The position numbers were made by a program, and so were the translations under genes. A DNA stretch of 64,000 bases. Origin: JADKHR01 sp041917295 (GTDB lineage Bacteria; Elusimicrobiota; Elusimicrobia; FEN-1173). The notes beneath the pieces are model-generated. The model made no database searches. It had not been told where the DNA came from and saw nothing but the letters and a program-made list of their open reading frames with translations. Below, piece by piece: positions 16,810 to 25,864 of this stretch. Every line of letters begins with the position of its first letter. Position 1 is the first letter of the stretch. The DNA lies in contig JAYRXX010000019.1 in NCBI GenBank assembly GCA_041917295.1, positions 26,854-90,853 of the forward strand, read 5' to 3'.

Positions 16810-18353
16810 CAACTCCCCAGCGAGAGGATTCGTTAAAGATTCGCTACGCCGCCAAATTGTTCGCCAATGGATTGGGATTGGTTTTTGGAGCCGTCACCCA
16901 ATCTATTACGGTTCGGACCCTGGGCCCGGAGGCTTTTGGCAGCTACAGTTTTTTGATGAATTTTTTCAACCAGGTTTGGGGATTTTTTGATATGGGAACG
17001 TCCATGGGATTTTACACAATAATATCCCAGAGGCCCGGAGAAACCGCCGTTATTCGTTTTTATTGGATTTACGCATTGGGTGTCGGGGTCGTGATGTCAA
17101 CTTTGGTTGGGGTTGCGTACGCGGTAGGAGTCAACGAACGGTTGTGGTTCGGGCACGATCCCCTCTTTGTTTGGGTTGCGCTGGGGTTGGCGTTGTTCTT
17201 TGCCTTTTCCCAAATTTTAAACCAGATGATTGATGGTTACGGACTAACCGTGGCGGGTGAGATGGCTCGGAACAAACAACGCGTGATTGCACTGGGTCTT
17301 CTCTCTCTTCTTGCGGTGACTGGGAATCTCACGTTAAAAAATTATTTTCTCTACAATTATCTCATCGTTGGGATTCTCGGGTGGTTTTGGTGTCAAAGTT
17401 TTGCAAGGAGGGGAGGTCCTGTTGTTTATGGAACTCCTCTCTCCGGAAAAAATGTTCTGAATTACACAAAGGAATTTTTTGGATACGCCTCTCCCCTGGC
17501 TGTATATTGTTTTGCCGGGGCGGTCGTGAATCTGTTTGATCGCTGGCTCTTGCAATTGGCGTCCGGATCTGTCGAACAAGGATTTTTTGGATTTGCTTTC
17601 CAATTGTCGAGTTTGGCCTTTGTTTTTAGTGGATCGATGACACCTCTTCTAACGCGGGAATTGGCCCTTGCTTACGCGGAGGGAGATCGGGAACGAATGA
17701 GGTCTTTGTTTTCACGCTCGGTCAAGACTCTCTATTCTGCCACTGCGGTGATCGTCCTTTTCCTTGCTGTGGCAGCGCCGGAGGTTTCCCGGATATTTGG
17801 CGGGCACCAATTCAATGGGGCCACTTGGGCCTTCGGTTTTATGATGTTATACCCCCTATATCAGACCATTGGTCAGTTAAGCGGATCGGTTTTCTTTGCC
17901 ACAGGTCAGACGAGGGCTTATCGCAATTTGGGGACCGGGATTCTTGTGGTGGGTCTTCCGATTAGTTACTGCCTTTTGGCGCCTGGATTCAGGGGTGGGA
18001 TGCACCTTGGAGCGGCGGGGCTTGCTTTGAAAATGGTGGGACTACAAATTATCGGTGTTAATTTGCTTTTAAGGTTCATTGCCAAATCACTCGCTCTATC
18101 TTATCGGGACTTGCTGTGGCATCAAGTCGTGGTTACAGTGGGGTTTGGGCTTGCCGCCGTTTCGTCAATTTTCCTGGGTCGATTGATGTCCAACACAGAC
18201 GTGATCCGGTGTGTAGGAACGGCCGCGATTTACGGGTTGTTGGTTGTCATTTCGGTATGGCGATATCCCGGTTTCTTGGGTATGAAGCCGTGTGATTTGA
18301 AAACGCTTCTAGAACGGGTCAAACATTGGACGAGAAGGAAATTGTTCCGATGA
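16806..18353 (+). CDS. Oligosaccharide flippase (Wzx/PST family)
   Basis: A 515-residue polytopic inner-membrane protein of the MOP exporter superfamily, predicted to flip lipid-linked oligosaccharide to the periplasmic face. The N-terminal pattern AKLFANGLGLVFGAVTQSITVRTLGPEAFGSYSF is typical of PST/Wzx proteins, and about 12-14 hydrophobic segments follow to the C terminus. It is flanked by a transferase and methyltransferases with ATGA overlaps at both ends, so it belongs to the glycan operon. I find no convincing Wzy polymerase in the window, so polymerisation may be ABC-independent of this locus or absent. Confidence 0.84.
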   Translation: MTTPQREDSLKIRYAAKLFANGLGLVFGAVTQSITVRTLGPEAFGSYSFLMNFFNQVWGFFDMGTSMGFYTIISQRPGETAVIRFYWIYALGVGVVMSTLVGVAYAVGVNERLWFGHDPLFVWVALGLALFFAFSQILNQMIDGYGLTVAGEMARNKQRVIALGLLSLLAVTGNLTLKNYFLYNYLIVGILGWFWCQSFARRGGPVVYGTPLSGKNVLNYTKEFFGYASPLAVYCFAGAVVNLFDRWLLQLASGSVEQGFFGFAFQLSSLAFVFSGSMTPLLTRELALAYAEGDRERMRSLFSRSVKTLYSATAVIVLFLAVAAPEVSRIFGGHQFNGATWAFGFMMLYPLYQTIGQLSGSVFFATGQTRAYRNLGTGILVVGLPISYCLLAPGFRGGMHLGAAGLALKMVGLQIIGVNLLLRFIAKSLALSYRDLLWHQVVVTVGFGLAAVSSIFLGRLMSNTDVIRCVGTAAIYGLLVVISVWRYPGFLGMKPCDLKTLLERVKHWTRRKLFR

Positions 18354-19144
18354 AGGAAATTTTGGAATGGCTACCGAGAGGAGCCAATCATCTGGCATCC
18401 GCTTCCTATTGGAATGATGTTCGAGAAGAAGAAGGAAAACCATTCGACCTTCATTGCGGGGGAAAGGAAAAGCTGATTCGCTATCTTGGAAATGAAACGG
18501 GGCTATTGAGTGATTTTTTCCAACTAATGGAGTTGGCAAGGGAACTCGGTCAATTTCCCCAAGGACAGGGGGTAGACATGGCTGCGGGGGCTGGTTGGGG
18601 AACCGCACTCCTTTCTCGTTTTCCGGACGTGACCAAAATAACCGCGGTGGATTTCTCCCGTCACCGACTGGTTGATCTGGCCCCCGCTGTTTTTGAAGCC
18701 TTGGGCGCGGACACATCCAAGATCGATCGCGCGGTGGGAAGTTTCTACGAAGTTCGTTTGCCCTCGGGCTCTATTGATTTTTGTTTTCTCTCCCAGGCTT
18801 TCCATCACGCGGACAACCCCCTGCGTTTGTTGGGCGAAGCGGGAAGACTCCTTCGTCCAGGGGGAAACATTTATATTTTAGGAGAAGAACCTATTTCATT
18901 TACAAGAATCGCTCATCAATGGGCGCTGAACATGACGAAAAGACTGCTTCCACAGACAGGGCATTGGCGCCCACCGGTAAGAAAGCTGTTTCCTTCCTTT
19001 CGTGAATTGTTTCCTGCGGACACGGTTTTGGGCGATAATTATTACCGATTTGATGATTATCTGAACATCTATCAAAGGGCGGGTTTTCGGGTGGAATTCA
19101 TTCGGATTTCCCATCGAGCAATTTTCCTTTTAAATAAATTATGA
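18350..19144 (+). CDS. Class I SAM-dependent methyltransferase
   Basis: A 264-residue protein with motif I GVDMAAGAGWGTALLSRF near residue 75, VDFSRHRL (acidic motif II), SIDFCFLSQAFHHADNPLRLLGEAGRLLRPGG and NIYILGEE, all in Methyltransf_11 order. ATG at 18350 overlaps the flippase stop (ATGA); a TTG at 18326 would add eight residues and is less likely. Located between the flippase and another methyltransferase, it may add methyl groups to the glycan or its lipid carrier-linked form. Confidence 0.78.
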   Translation: MKEILEWLPRGANHLASASYWNDVREEEGKPFDLHCGGKEKLIRYLGNETGLLSDFFQLMELARELGQFPQGQGVDMAAGAGWGTALLSRFPDVTKITAVDFSRHRLVDLAPAVFEALGADTSKIDRAVGSFYEVRLPSGSIDFCFLSQAFHHADNPLRLLGEAGRLLRPGGNIYILGEEPISFTRIAHQWALNMTKRLLPQTGHWRPPVRKLFPSFRELFPADTVLGDNYYRFDDYLNIYQRAGFRVEFIRISHRAIFLLNKL

Positions 19145-19196
19145 CCGGACGGATTTGGACGGTGTGGTTCGAAAAAAGAATGAAGGGGTCTCGGCC

Positions 19197-20096
19197 GTGA
19201 GGAGATGGTACAAGTATCAATTGGCCCCCGCCGCGGGGATGACTCGGGTTTACGAACAGGATGAGAATTTCCGTGACCATGCCCTCTCTATGGGAGGTTA
19301 CGATGCCGATGAATCTTACGCATCACGGGATCAATTTTTTGACCGGCATTATTTTAACGCGGCTTGGGGCCGTTATGAATCTTATGATCGGTTTCTCCGA
19401 TCGGTATTGAACAAGAAGTGGAAGATTCTATCTGTTGGGAGCGGTCGCGCGATCAACGAGCTGGTGTTTATAAACGAGGGATACGATGTCACCTGCTCGG
19501 ATTTGGAGGTGGCTCCCTGCGTTGAAGCGGCCCGAATTCTTTTTCCAAACTTGGTTTACAAACGATTGAATATTTTAAGGGACCCGGACTGTGGTTTCTA
19601 TGACGCTGTCGTGTCGTTGAGTTTGATTTATTTGTTTGATGCGGACGAGTTGACCCTTTTTTTTCGCAACGTGGCGCTTTCGTTAAAGGAAGGAGGACAT
19701 TTCATATTGGACTCCGCGGGGGCACCGGACAATGTCTTATCTTACCTTTGGAGGGATGTGTGTCTCCCCTTGGAGACGCGAGTCAAACAATTAATTGGCG
19801 CCTTTCAGGGTCACAAGAGGAGGTTTTCAATCAAACGTTTCGGTTATGTTCGAACCGATCAAGAGATTGTTTCGGCCGCGGCAAGGGCAGGTCTTCGTTT
19901 AGCAGATTCAATTCGGGGGGCTTATTTGATGGAGTTCCGGCGGAGTTCGTTGATCGGACGTCTCATTGGGAAAGCCCCCTGGTTGGATGGCCTGTTGTCC
20001 GTTGTGGGAAGTCGGATTCCTTATATACGAATGTTTCATTTTGTCAAAGATGGGAATTTGTTTGGTTGGACTCAACGCGGTGCGCAAAATGAATAA
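19197..20096 (+). CDS. SAM-dependent methyltransferase-like protein
   Basis: A roughly 299-residue protein with a degenerate Rossmann methyltransferase core: KILSVGSGRAINELVFINEG (motif I), VTCSDLEVAP (motif II) and FYDAVVSLSLIYLFDADELTLFFRNVALSLKEGGHFILDSAG. The C-terminal third is basic and ends in an amphipathic stretch. The start is uncertain: GTG 19197 is preceded by GAAGGGG at a good distance, while TTG 19155 or GTG 19164 would lengthen the protein slightly. It is the last gene before a 129-base gap that carries a palindrome and a change in base composition. Confidence 0.68.
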   Translation: MRRWYKYQLAPAAGMTRVYEQDENFRDHALSMGGYDADESYASRDQFFDRHYFNAAWGRYESYDRFLRSVLNKKWKILSVGSGRAINELVFINEGYDVTCSDLEVAPCVEAARILFPNLVYKRLNILRDPDCGFYDAVVSLSLIYLFDADELTLFFRNVALSLKEGGHFILDSAGAPDNVLSYLWRDVCLPLETRVKQLIGAFQGHKRRFSIKRFGYVRTDQEIVSAAARAGLRLADSIRGAYLMEFRRSSLIGRLIGKAPWLDGLLSVVGSRIPYIRMFHFVKDGNLFGWTQRGAQNE

Positions 20097-20125
20097 AAGG
20101 ATCCAGGAACTTTAACGGGATACTG

Positions 20126-20141
20126 TTTTAGCCGGCTAAAA
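20126..20141. repeat. Perfect 16-bp palindrome in an intergenic gap, with outer imperfect arms
   Basis: TTTTAGCCGGCTAAAA is perfectly self-complementary. Outer sequences ATCCAGGAA (20101-20109) and TTCTTGGAT (20143-20151) are also complementary apart from one position, so the whole 20101-20151 segment can fold. It lies in the 129-base gap between the methyltransferase and the GT2 gene, where base composition becomes more AT-rich. It may be an operator, a recombination scar or an RNA structure; no T run follows, so it is not a classical terminator. Confidence 0.5.
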
Positions 20142-20225
20142 TTTCTTGGATCTAATCGGTAGCCGGAGATCGATGCGGGGCAAAACAAAAAAACGAAACC
20201 GGTCAAGGAGAGCAATGGTCGGCAC

Positions 20226-20999
20226 ATGGCGATATATTTTCTAATACCCGTTTACAATGAAGCTTTAAATATTCCCAAGCTTTCCGCTGATTTAAAAGGC
20301 GTGTTGATGGGGGAGGAAAAATTTTATTTGTTTGTCGACGATTCTTCCAATGACGAAACAATCCTTCGAATCAACGAATCGTTTTGTGGCAATGCTTACC
20401 ACATTATCAAAAAGGACAAAAACCTTGGGCCCGGCGATTCGTTCAACCAGGGGTTTGAGTGGATTATTCAACAATCCAAACAAGGGGACAATTTGGTGGT
20501 GACTTTGGAAGCGGACAATACTTCCGACCTGAGCATTTTATCGAACATGGTGATCATTGCGCGGTTGGGGTACAAACTTGTGCTCGCTTCGGTCTACGCT
20601 CAGGGGGGGGGGTTCGATAAAACATCTCTCATCCGAAAAACCATTTCATTTGTGGCCAATCTGTTATTTCGGTTTTTCTTGAACGTCCATGTTCTCACGA
20701 TCAGCTCGTTCTACCGCGTTTACCACGTTGAACTTGTTAAGAGAATAAAGTCCCAGTACGGAACAATAATCGAACAGAAGGGATTTGTTTCCATGGCCGA
20801 AATTTTGGTTAAAGCGATCCACGTCAAAGCCAGTGTCTTGGAAGTCCCGATGGTTCTTCATTCCGTTAACAGGAAAGGCAAATCGAAGATGAAAATTATT
20901 AGAACAACAATGAGTTATTTAAGGTTTTTGATGAGTTGCCGAAATAATATTTCCGACAGACATCCAACCATTAATTCAAAAACCGGGAGAGAAAAATAA
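20226..20999 (+). CDS. Family 2 glycosyltransferase (dolichyl-phosphate-mannose-synthase-like)
   Basis: A 257-residue GT-A enzyme. IPVYNEALNIPKL starts the nucleotide-binding domain, FVDDSSNDET carries the first Asp motif, and TLEADNTSDLSIL the metal-binding DxD-like region (EADN). The C-terminal part has one or two hydrophobic stretches (VANLLFRFFLNVHVLT) but no full membrane anchor. It likely transfers a sugar to a polyprenyl phosphate or glycan. ATG at 20226 is the first good start; a GGAG lies about 15 bases upstream, rather far. The gene opens the AT-richer module that runs to about 27.8 kb. Confidence 0.8.
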   Translation: MAIYFLIPVYNEALNIPKLSADLKGVLMGEEKFYLFVDDSSNDETILRINESFCGNAYHIIKKDKNLGPGDSFNQGFEWIIQQSKQGDNLVVTLEADNTSDLSILSNMVIIARLGYKLVLASVYAQGGGFDKTSLIRKTISFVANLLFRFFLNVHVLTISSFYRVYHVELVKRIKSQYGTIIEQKGFVSMAEILVKAIHVKASVLEVPMVLHSVNRKGKSKMKIIRTTMSYLRFLMSCRNNISDRHPTINSKTGREK

Positions 21000-21974
21000 A
21001 TGAAGAAAACAATTGTTGTCACCGGAGCCGCTGGTTTCATAGGCTCACACCTCTGTGACGTCCTTTTGGCGCAGCATTTCAAAGTGGTTGCCATTGACAA
21101 TCTTTCAATGGGCAAACGAGAAAATTTGTTTCGGTGTCTGAAAAATAAAGATTTTTTATTCCATAAAATAGATGTTACAAACCGGAAAGACATGATGTCC
21201 GTTGGGTGTCATTTCCAAACCATCGTTCACCTTGCCGCCTACAAAATCCCGAGATATGGTAATGCCATAGAAACCGCCAAAACAAACACCTTGGGCGCTT
21301 TCAATGCTCTTGAGTTGGCAAGAAGGGCTGGAGCGAAAGCGGTTCTTGCCTCGACGTCGGATGTGTACGGCAAGAACCCAAATGTGCCGTTTCACGAGGA
21401 AAGTGATTCCGTTCTCGGCCCCAGCACTGTTCAACGTTGGACGTATGCGGCGTCCAAGTTGTTCACAGAGCATTTGGCTTTTGCTCACCAGAATGCGTTT
21501 GGATTTCCTGTTTCGATCGCGCGGTTTTTTGGATCTTACGGGCCCCGGCAGCATCCAAGCTGGTGGGGTGGACCGCAGGCGGTCTTCATTAACGCAGTGC
21601 TTCGGGGCCAAGAGATTGAAATCCACGGGGACGGTATGCAAACACGAAGTTTTTGTTATATTAGCGACACGATTGATGGACTGATTCGGTTGATTAAAAA
21701 CGACAAAGCCAATGGAGGAATCTTTAATATTGGGAGCGTCCAGGAAATAACAATTTTGGACTTAGCTCGTTTAATAAAAAGGATATCCGGTGTGCCCGGA
21801 AAATTTAAAATCAAGTTTGTGCCGTACAAAAATTTTGGAAAATATGAGGATGTGCGTCGACGCGTCCCGAACATCATTAAGGCCAGAACCCTGTTGAATT
21901 TTAGGCCCAAAATGTCTCTTCGAGATGGACTCAAAAAGACCATCGAGTGGCAGAAAACCGAATTGGGCTTGTGA
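21000..21974 (+). CDS. NAD-dependent epimerase/dehydratase (UDP-sugar SDR)
   Basis: A 324-residue extended SDR with TGAAGFIGSHLCDVL at the N terminus, STSDVYGKN providing the catalytic Ser/Thr, and YAASK as the YxxxK pair. The ARFFGSYGPRQHPSWWGG segment resembles UDP-glucose/UDP-GlcNAc 4-epimerases and UDP-glucuronate decarboxylases. The ATG follows the preceding TAA with no gap and has GGGAGAG upstream. It probably interconverts HexNAc or uronate precursors for the WbpB-E-D-I pathway coded next, but its exact reaction cannot be read from sequence. Confidence 0.83.
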   Translation: MKKTIVVTGAAGFIGSHLCDVLLAQHFKVVAIDNLSMGKRENLFRCLKNKDFLFHKIDVTNRKDMMSVGCHFQTIVHLAAYKIPRYGNAIETAKTNTLGAFNALELARRAGAKAVLASTSDVYGKNPNVPFHEESDSVLGPSTVQRWTYAASKLFTEHLAFAHQNAFGFPVSIARFFGSYGPRQHPSWWGGPQAVFINAVLRGQEIEIHGDGMQTRSFCYISDTIDGLIRLIKNDKANGGIFNIGSVQEITILDLARLIKRISGVPGKFKIKFVPYKNFGKYEDVRRRVPNIIKARTLLNFRPKMSLRDGLKKTIEWQKTELGL

Positions 21975-21990
21975 GAGGAGGCCAAGGTTA

Positions 21991-22980
21991 ATGAAAAAGA
22001 TTTCAAAGAAAATCGGGCTCTGCGGATGTGGTTACTGGGGGAAAAATGTGGCCCGCGTCCTCAACGAAATGGGATCGCTTGCCGTCATTTGTGATCTCGA
22101 TCAGACTCTAATTTCATCGCATGTCGATAAATACCCCGGTGTGAAATTGACAACAGAATTTGAAAACCTTCTCCGGGATCCGTCGGTTGATGCATTGGTT
22201 ATTGCGACGCCGCCGAAAACCCATCATGCCCTAGTGAAACAAGCTTTGATGAATCACAAGGATGTTTTCGTAGAGAAGCCCTTGGCCCTCCAAGTCTCTC
22301 ATGGTGAAGAACTTGTGGCTTTGGCGAAAAAAATGGAACGCGTTCTTATGGTCGGCCATATTCTTAATTATCACCCGGCCATAGTTAAATTGAAAGAATT
22401 GATTCGAGAGAATGTCCTTGGAAAAATTCACTATATGTATTCAAATCGTCTTAACATTGGCAGAATCAAACATGAAGAGAATATTTTGTGGAGTTTTGCT
22501 CCTCACGATATATCCCTTTTTCTATCGATTGTTGGCGAGAGGCCGACACGTGTTGTTTCCCTGGGTGGCATCTATTTGCCCCACGCGGTGGAAGATATTA
22601 CTTTAACCTTTTTTGAATTTCCAGGGGGAACCAGAGGACATATTTTTGTTTCGTGGTTGAATCCATACAAAGAGCACAAGTTTGTTGTCATTGGAGAAAA
22701 GAAGATGGCGGTTTTTGATGATGCCAGCAGTGACCACAAACTGGTTCTTTACCAGCATAAAATCAACTGGTCCATGGATCAAGTCCCGGCGATTGAAAAG
22801 GCAAATGGAGAGGTTGTTGAAATAAGCGGGCGGGAACCTTTGCAAAAAGAATTGGAACATTTTCTTGAGTGCCTTCAAACTCGGCGGGCTCCGCTGACGA
22901 ATGGAGAAGAAGGTTTGAGAGTGCTGCAAATTTTGGAGCGGGCTGAGAACTCACTAAAAAAAGGGGGGGATCATGAGTGA
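21991..22980 (+). CDS. wbpB: UDP-GlcNAcA 3-dehydrogenase (WbpB/WlbA-like, Gfo/Idh/MocA family)
   Basis: A 329-residue NAD-dependent oxidoreductase. GCGYWGKN at 12-19 is the cofactor loop; DVFVEKPLAL contains the conserved EKP lysine; WSFAPHDISLFLSI is characteristic of the WbpB/WlbA group, which oxidises C3 of UDP-GlcNAcA to the 3-keto sugar. ATG 21991 has AGAGGAGG upstream; the frame from 21925 is inside the SDR gene. The gene overlaps the acetyltransferase, which overlaps the aminotransferase, matching the wbpB-D-E order known from Pseudomonas and Bordetella loci. Confidence 0.86.
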   Translation: MKKISKKIGLCGCGYWGKNVARVLNEMGSLAVICDLDQTLISSHVDKYPGVKLTTEFENLLRDPSVDALVIATPPKTHHALVKQALMNHKDVFVEKPLALQVSHGEELVALAKKMERVLMVGHILNYHPAIVKLKELIRENVLGKIHYMYSNRLNIGRIKHEENILWSFAPHDISLFLSIVGERPTRVVSLGGIYLPHAVEDITLTFFEFPGGTRGHIFVSWLNPYKEHKFVVIGEKKMAVFDDASSDHKLVLYQHKINWSMDQVPAIEKANGEVVEISGREPLQKELEHFLECLQTRRAPLTNGEEGLRVLQILERAENSLKKGGDHE

Positions 22981-23563
22981 TTATTATGTTCATCCTTCCT
23001 CCGTCATCGACCCCGGTGTGTCGGTGGGGAAAGGAACAAAAATCTGGCATTTTTCCCACGTGATGAAAGACACGAAAATTGGGAAAAATTGTGTTTTGGG
23101 CCAAAATGTGATGGTGGGTCCAGACGTAAAAATTGGGCGGAGTTGTAAAATTCAAAACAATGTGTCGCTTTACAAAGGCGTTGTTCTTGAAGACGACGTG
23201 TTTTGTGGACCGTCGGCTGTTTTTACCAACGTGCTCAATCCCAGAGCTTTTGTTGAAAGGAAAAATGAATTCAAAGCAACCCGGGTAAAAAAGGGGGCGA
23301 CCATCGGGGCCAACGCAACCGTGATTTGCGGGACCACCATTGGACAGTATGCCCTGGTTGGGGCCGGTGCCGTTGTGACGCGAAATGTGGCGGACTACGC
23401 TTTGGTGGTTGGCATTCCGGCCAGGCAGATGGGATGGGTGTGCCAATGCGGAACAACGCTTCGAATTAGTGGCGTTCTCATCCACTGTAGCGGGTGTGGA
23501 AAAAAATACGAACAAATCAAAGGCAAACTCACGATGATCAATAAAAAGTGGGATAAAAAATGA
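22973..23563 (+). CDS. wbpD: UDP-3-amino sugar N-acetyltransferase (WbpD/WlbB-like)
   Basis: A 196-residue left-handed beta-helix acetyltransferase with hexapeptide repeats through residues 10-140 (for example VSVGKGTKIWHFSHVMKDTKIG and ATIGANATVICGTTIG). The AGAVVTRNVADYALVVGIPARQMGWVC end is typical of WbpD/WlbB, and a short C-terminal tail has a Cys-rich element (CQCGTTL, CSGCG) that may bind zinc. It acetylates the 3-amino group of UDP-GlcNAc3NA using acetyl-CoA. ATG at 22973 overlaps the wbpB stop by eight bases. Confidence 0.9.
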   Translation: MSDYYVHPSSVIDPGVSVGKGTKIWHFSHVMKDTKIGKNCVLGQNVMVGPDVKIGRSCKIQNNVSLYKGVVLEDDVFCGPSAVFTNVLNPRAFVERKNEFKATRVKKGATIGANATVICGTTIGQYALVGAGAVVTRNVADYALVVGIPARQMGWVCQCGTTLRISGVLIHCSGCGKKYEQIKGKLTMINKKWDKK

Positions 23564-24726
23564 ATGTCCCAATGCTTGACTTAATTAGAGAATATGAATA
23601 CATGAAACCCGAAATTGATTCAGGAATTCGGACCTGTTTGTCCCATCAGAAATGGATTCTGGGCCCCGAGGTGGGGGAATTGGAATCGAGGATTGCGACC
23701 TATTTAAAGTCCAAACATTGCATCGGAGTTTCCTCTGGAACCGAAGCGCTTGTCCTTTCGCTCAGGGCCCTTTCCATGAATTTGAAAGGGAAAGAGTTTT
23801 TTGATCGGGAAGACATGATTCTCACGACCGCTTTTACGTTCGTGGCTACCGGGGACGCCATACTGCGGAGCGGCGCAACTCCCGTTTTTGTGGATATTGA
23901 TCCGAACACGTTCAACATCGATTCGACGCAAATCCGGTCTTTCGTGGAATCACTTCCATCAAAAAAACGCATCCGGGTGGTCGGAATCATTCCGGTTCAT
24001 CTGTATGGCCTGACGTGCGATATGGATGAAATAAATAAAGTCGCCAAGGACCACCATCTGTTTGTCTTGGAAGATGTGGCACAGGCGTTCGGGGGACAAT
24101 GGAAAGGCGCTAAACTTGGCACGATTGGCGATGCCGGTTGTTTCAGCTTCTTTCCATCGAAAAACTTGGGGGGGTTTGGTGATGGAGGAATGGTGTCGAC
24201 CGAGAGTGACGGAATTGCTGAATTCGTGCGAATCCTGTTGAAACACGGTGGCCGAGACAAGTATGACTCAGGATGCCTCGGATTCAACGCCCGGCTGGAC
24301 ACTCTCCAGGCCGCGGTCATTCTTGCCAAGCTCAAATATTTGGATGAGTTTAATGAAAAAAGAAAACGTATCGGAACTCGCTACACGGGGCAATTAGGAG
24401 GGTTAAAAGGAATCGCTTGTCCCGGCGATCAGAGAGGAGGCCATGTTTATCATCAATACACCTTGAGAGTTAAAAATGGCCGACGTAACGAATTCCGTGC
24501 GTGCCTGCATGAAAATGGAATTGCAACCATGGTCTATTACCCCATTCCTCTTCATCAAATGAAACTTTTTAAAAATCGGTGTGTCGTATACCAAACTTTG
24601 ATGGAATCAGAAAGGGCGGCCCAGGAGGTTGTTAGTCTTCCCATTGAACCGTTGTTAACGGAACCGGAAACACAGTTCGTTATCGATACAATAAAAAGGT
24701 TTGACAAAAAGGGGCAGGCGGGTTAA
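23560..24726 (+). CDS. wbpE: UDP-3-keto-GlcNAcA aminotransferase (WbpE/WlbC-like, DegT family)
   Basis: A 388-residue PLP enzyme. SSGTEALVLSLRAL, EDVAQAFGGQWKG and FFPSKNLGGFGDGG, with the predicted PLP lysine K201, are diagnostic of the WbpE/WlbC branch, which aminates C3 of the keto-uronate made by WbpB using glutamate. ATG at 23560 overlaps the wbpD stop (ATGA). Position and order support the pathway assignment; another DegT sugar aminotransferase specificity is the only serious alternative. Confidence 0.88.
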   Translation: MNVPMLDLIREYEYMKPEIDSGIRTCLSHQKWILGPEVGELESRIATYLKSKHCIGVSSGTEALVLSLRALSMNLKGKEFFDREDMILTTAFTFVATGDAILRSGATPVFVDIDPNTFNIDSTQIRSFVESLPSKKRIRVVGIIPVHLYGLTCDMDEINKVAKDHHLFVLEDVAQAFGGQWKGAKLGTIGDAGCFSFFPSKNLGGFGDGGMVSTESDGIAEFVRILLKHGGRDKYDSGCLGFNARLDTLQAAVILAKLKYLDEFNEKRKRIGTRYTGQLGGLKGIACPGDQRGGHVYHQYTLRVKNGRRNEFRACLHENGIATMVYYPIPLHQMKLFKNRCVVYQTLMESERAAQEVVSLPIEPLLTEPETQFVIDTIKRFDKKGQAG

Positions 24727-24727
24727 C

Positions 24728-25864
24728 TTGAAAACCGTTATCGTGGTGGGAGCACGACCTAATTTCATTAAAGTATCTCCCTTGTTGGCTGCGATCGACA
24801 ATTACAACAAGGGCGCCTTGCCTGGAAAAAAGATTTACGTCACATTGGTCCACACAGGACAACACTACGATGACACGATGTCCAAGGTGTTCTTCAAAGA
24901 TCTTCAACTTCCCAGGCCCGGAATTCATTTGGGAGTGGGTTCGGGGAGCCAAGGCGAGCAGACGGGGCGGATCATTTCGAAATTTGAGAAAGCGCTGGCG
25001 TTCGTAAAGCCGGACATCGTGGTGGTTATGGGCGATGTCAATTCGACGCTGGCCGCGGCTTTGTGCGCGGCAAAGTTGCGGATTCCCATTGCCCACATCG
25101 AGGCGGGTTTGCGGAGCTATGATCGAAGTATGCCTGAAGAAATCAACCGGGTTTTGACTGACGCTGTATCCGATTTCCTTTTTACACCTTCCGCCGATGC
25201 CGATGAGAATCTCCTCAAGGAAGGGATCCCCGCGGCGAAGATATTCCTGGTGGGGGATATTGTTGTGGACAGTCTTTTGCGCAACAAACAAAAAGCGGAG
25301 TCATCCTCAATCCTTTCACGGCATCACTTAAAATCGGGCGACTACGCGCTCTTGACCCTTCACCGAGCGGCGAACGTCGATCGCCGGCATGTCCTGGACG
25401 GTGTCTTAAAAGCGGTCAAGATTATTTCAAAAAGGATTCCCATCGTTTTTCCCGTACACCCCCGGACAAAAAAACAACTGAAACAATTTCGTTTGCAAGG
25501 ATATCTCAAGAAGGGCAGGATTATCATTACCGACCCCGTGGGTTATCTCGATTGCCTGAAGTTGGAAATGAACGCGCGCTTTGTTATGACGGATTCGGGT
25601 GGAATGCAACAAGAAACGAGCTGTCTGAATATCCCTTGTCTAACTCTCCGGGAAAACACCGAGAGACCTTTGTTGCTGGTCCGTGGCACCAATCAATTGG
25701 TTGGAACCAATCCCCAAAATATTGTCCGGGCGGCATTGCAAGTTTTATCAACGAAGCGAAGAAAAAGTCGGCTCCTTCCTTGTTGGGATGGTCGAACGTC
25801 GGATCGCATTGTGAAAATATTGGTTTCGTCTTTCAACAACAACTGGGTTCGGGGAAATAAATGA
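24728..25864 (+). CDS. wbpI: UDP-GlcNAc(3NAc)A 2-epimerase (WbpI/WecB-like)
   Basis: A 378-residue non-hydrolysing UDP-GlcNAc 2-epimerase-type GT-B enzyme. VVGARPNFIKVSPLL, HTGQHYDDTMSKVFF, HIEAGLRSYDRSMPEEINR and VMTDSGGMQQETSCL follow family order. It would invert C2 of UDP-GlcNAc(3NAc)A to the manno form, the last step to UDP-ManNAc(3NAc)A. The start is uncertain: TTG 24728 lies directly after the wbpE stop, TTG 24701 would overlap that gene; both keep the GARPNF motif near the N terminus. WecB-like UDP-ManNAc formation is the alternative. Confidence 0.86.
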   Translation: MKTVIVVGARPNFIKVSPLLAAIDNYNKGALPGKKIYVTLVHTGQHYDDTMSKVFFKDLQLPRPGIHLGVGSGSQGEQTGRIISKFEKALAFVKPDIVVVMGDVNSTLAAALCAAKLRIPIAHIEAGLRSYDRSMPEEINRVLTDAVSDFLFTPSADADENLLKEGIPAAKIFLVGDIVVDSLLRNKQKAESSSILSRHHLKSGDYALLTLHRAANVDRRHVLDGVLKAVKIISKRIPIVFPVHPRTKKQLKQFRLQGYLKKGRIIITDPVGYLDCLKLEMNARFVMTDSGGMQQETSCLNIPCLTLRENTERPLLLVRGTNQLVGTNPQNIVRAALQVLSTKRRKSRLLPCWDGRTSDRIVKILVSSFNNNWVRGNK

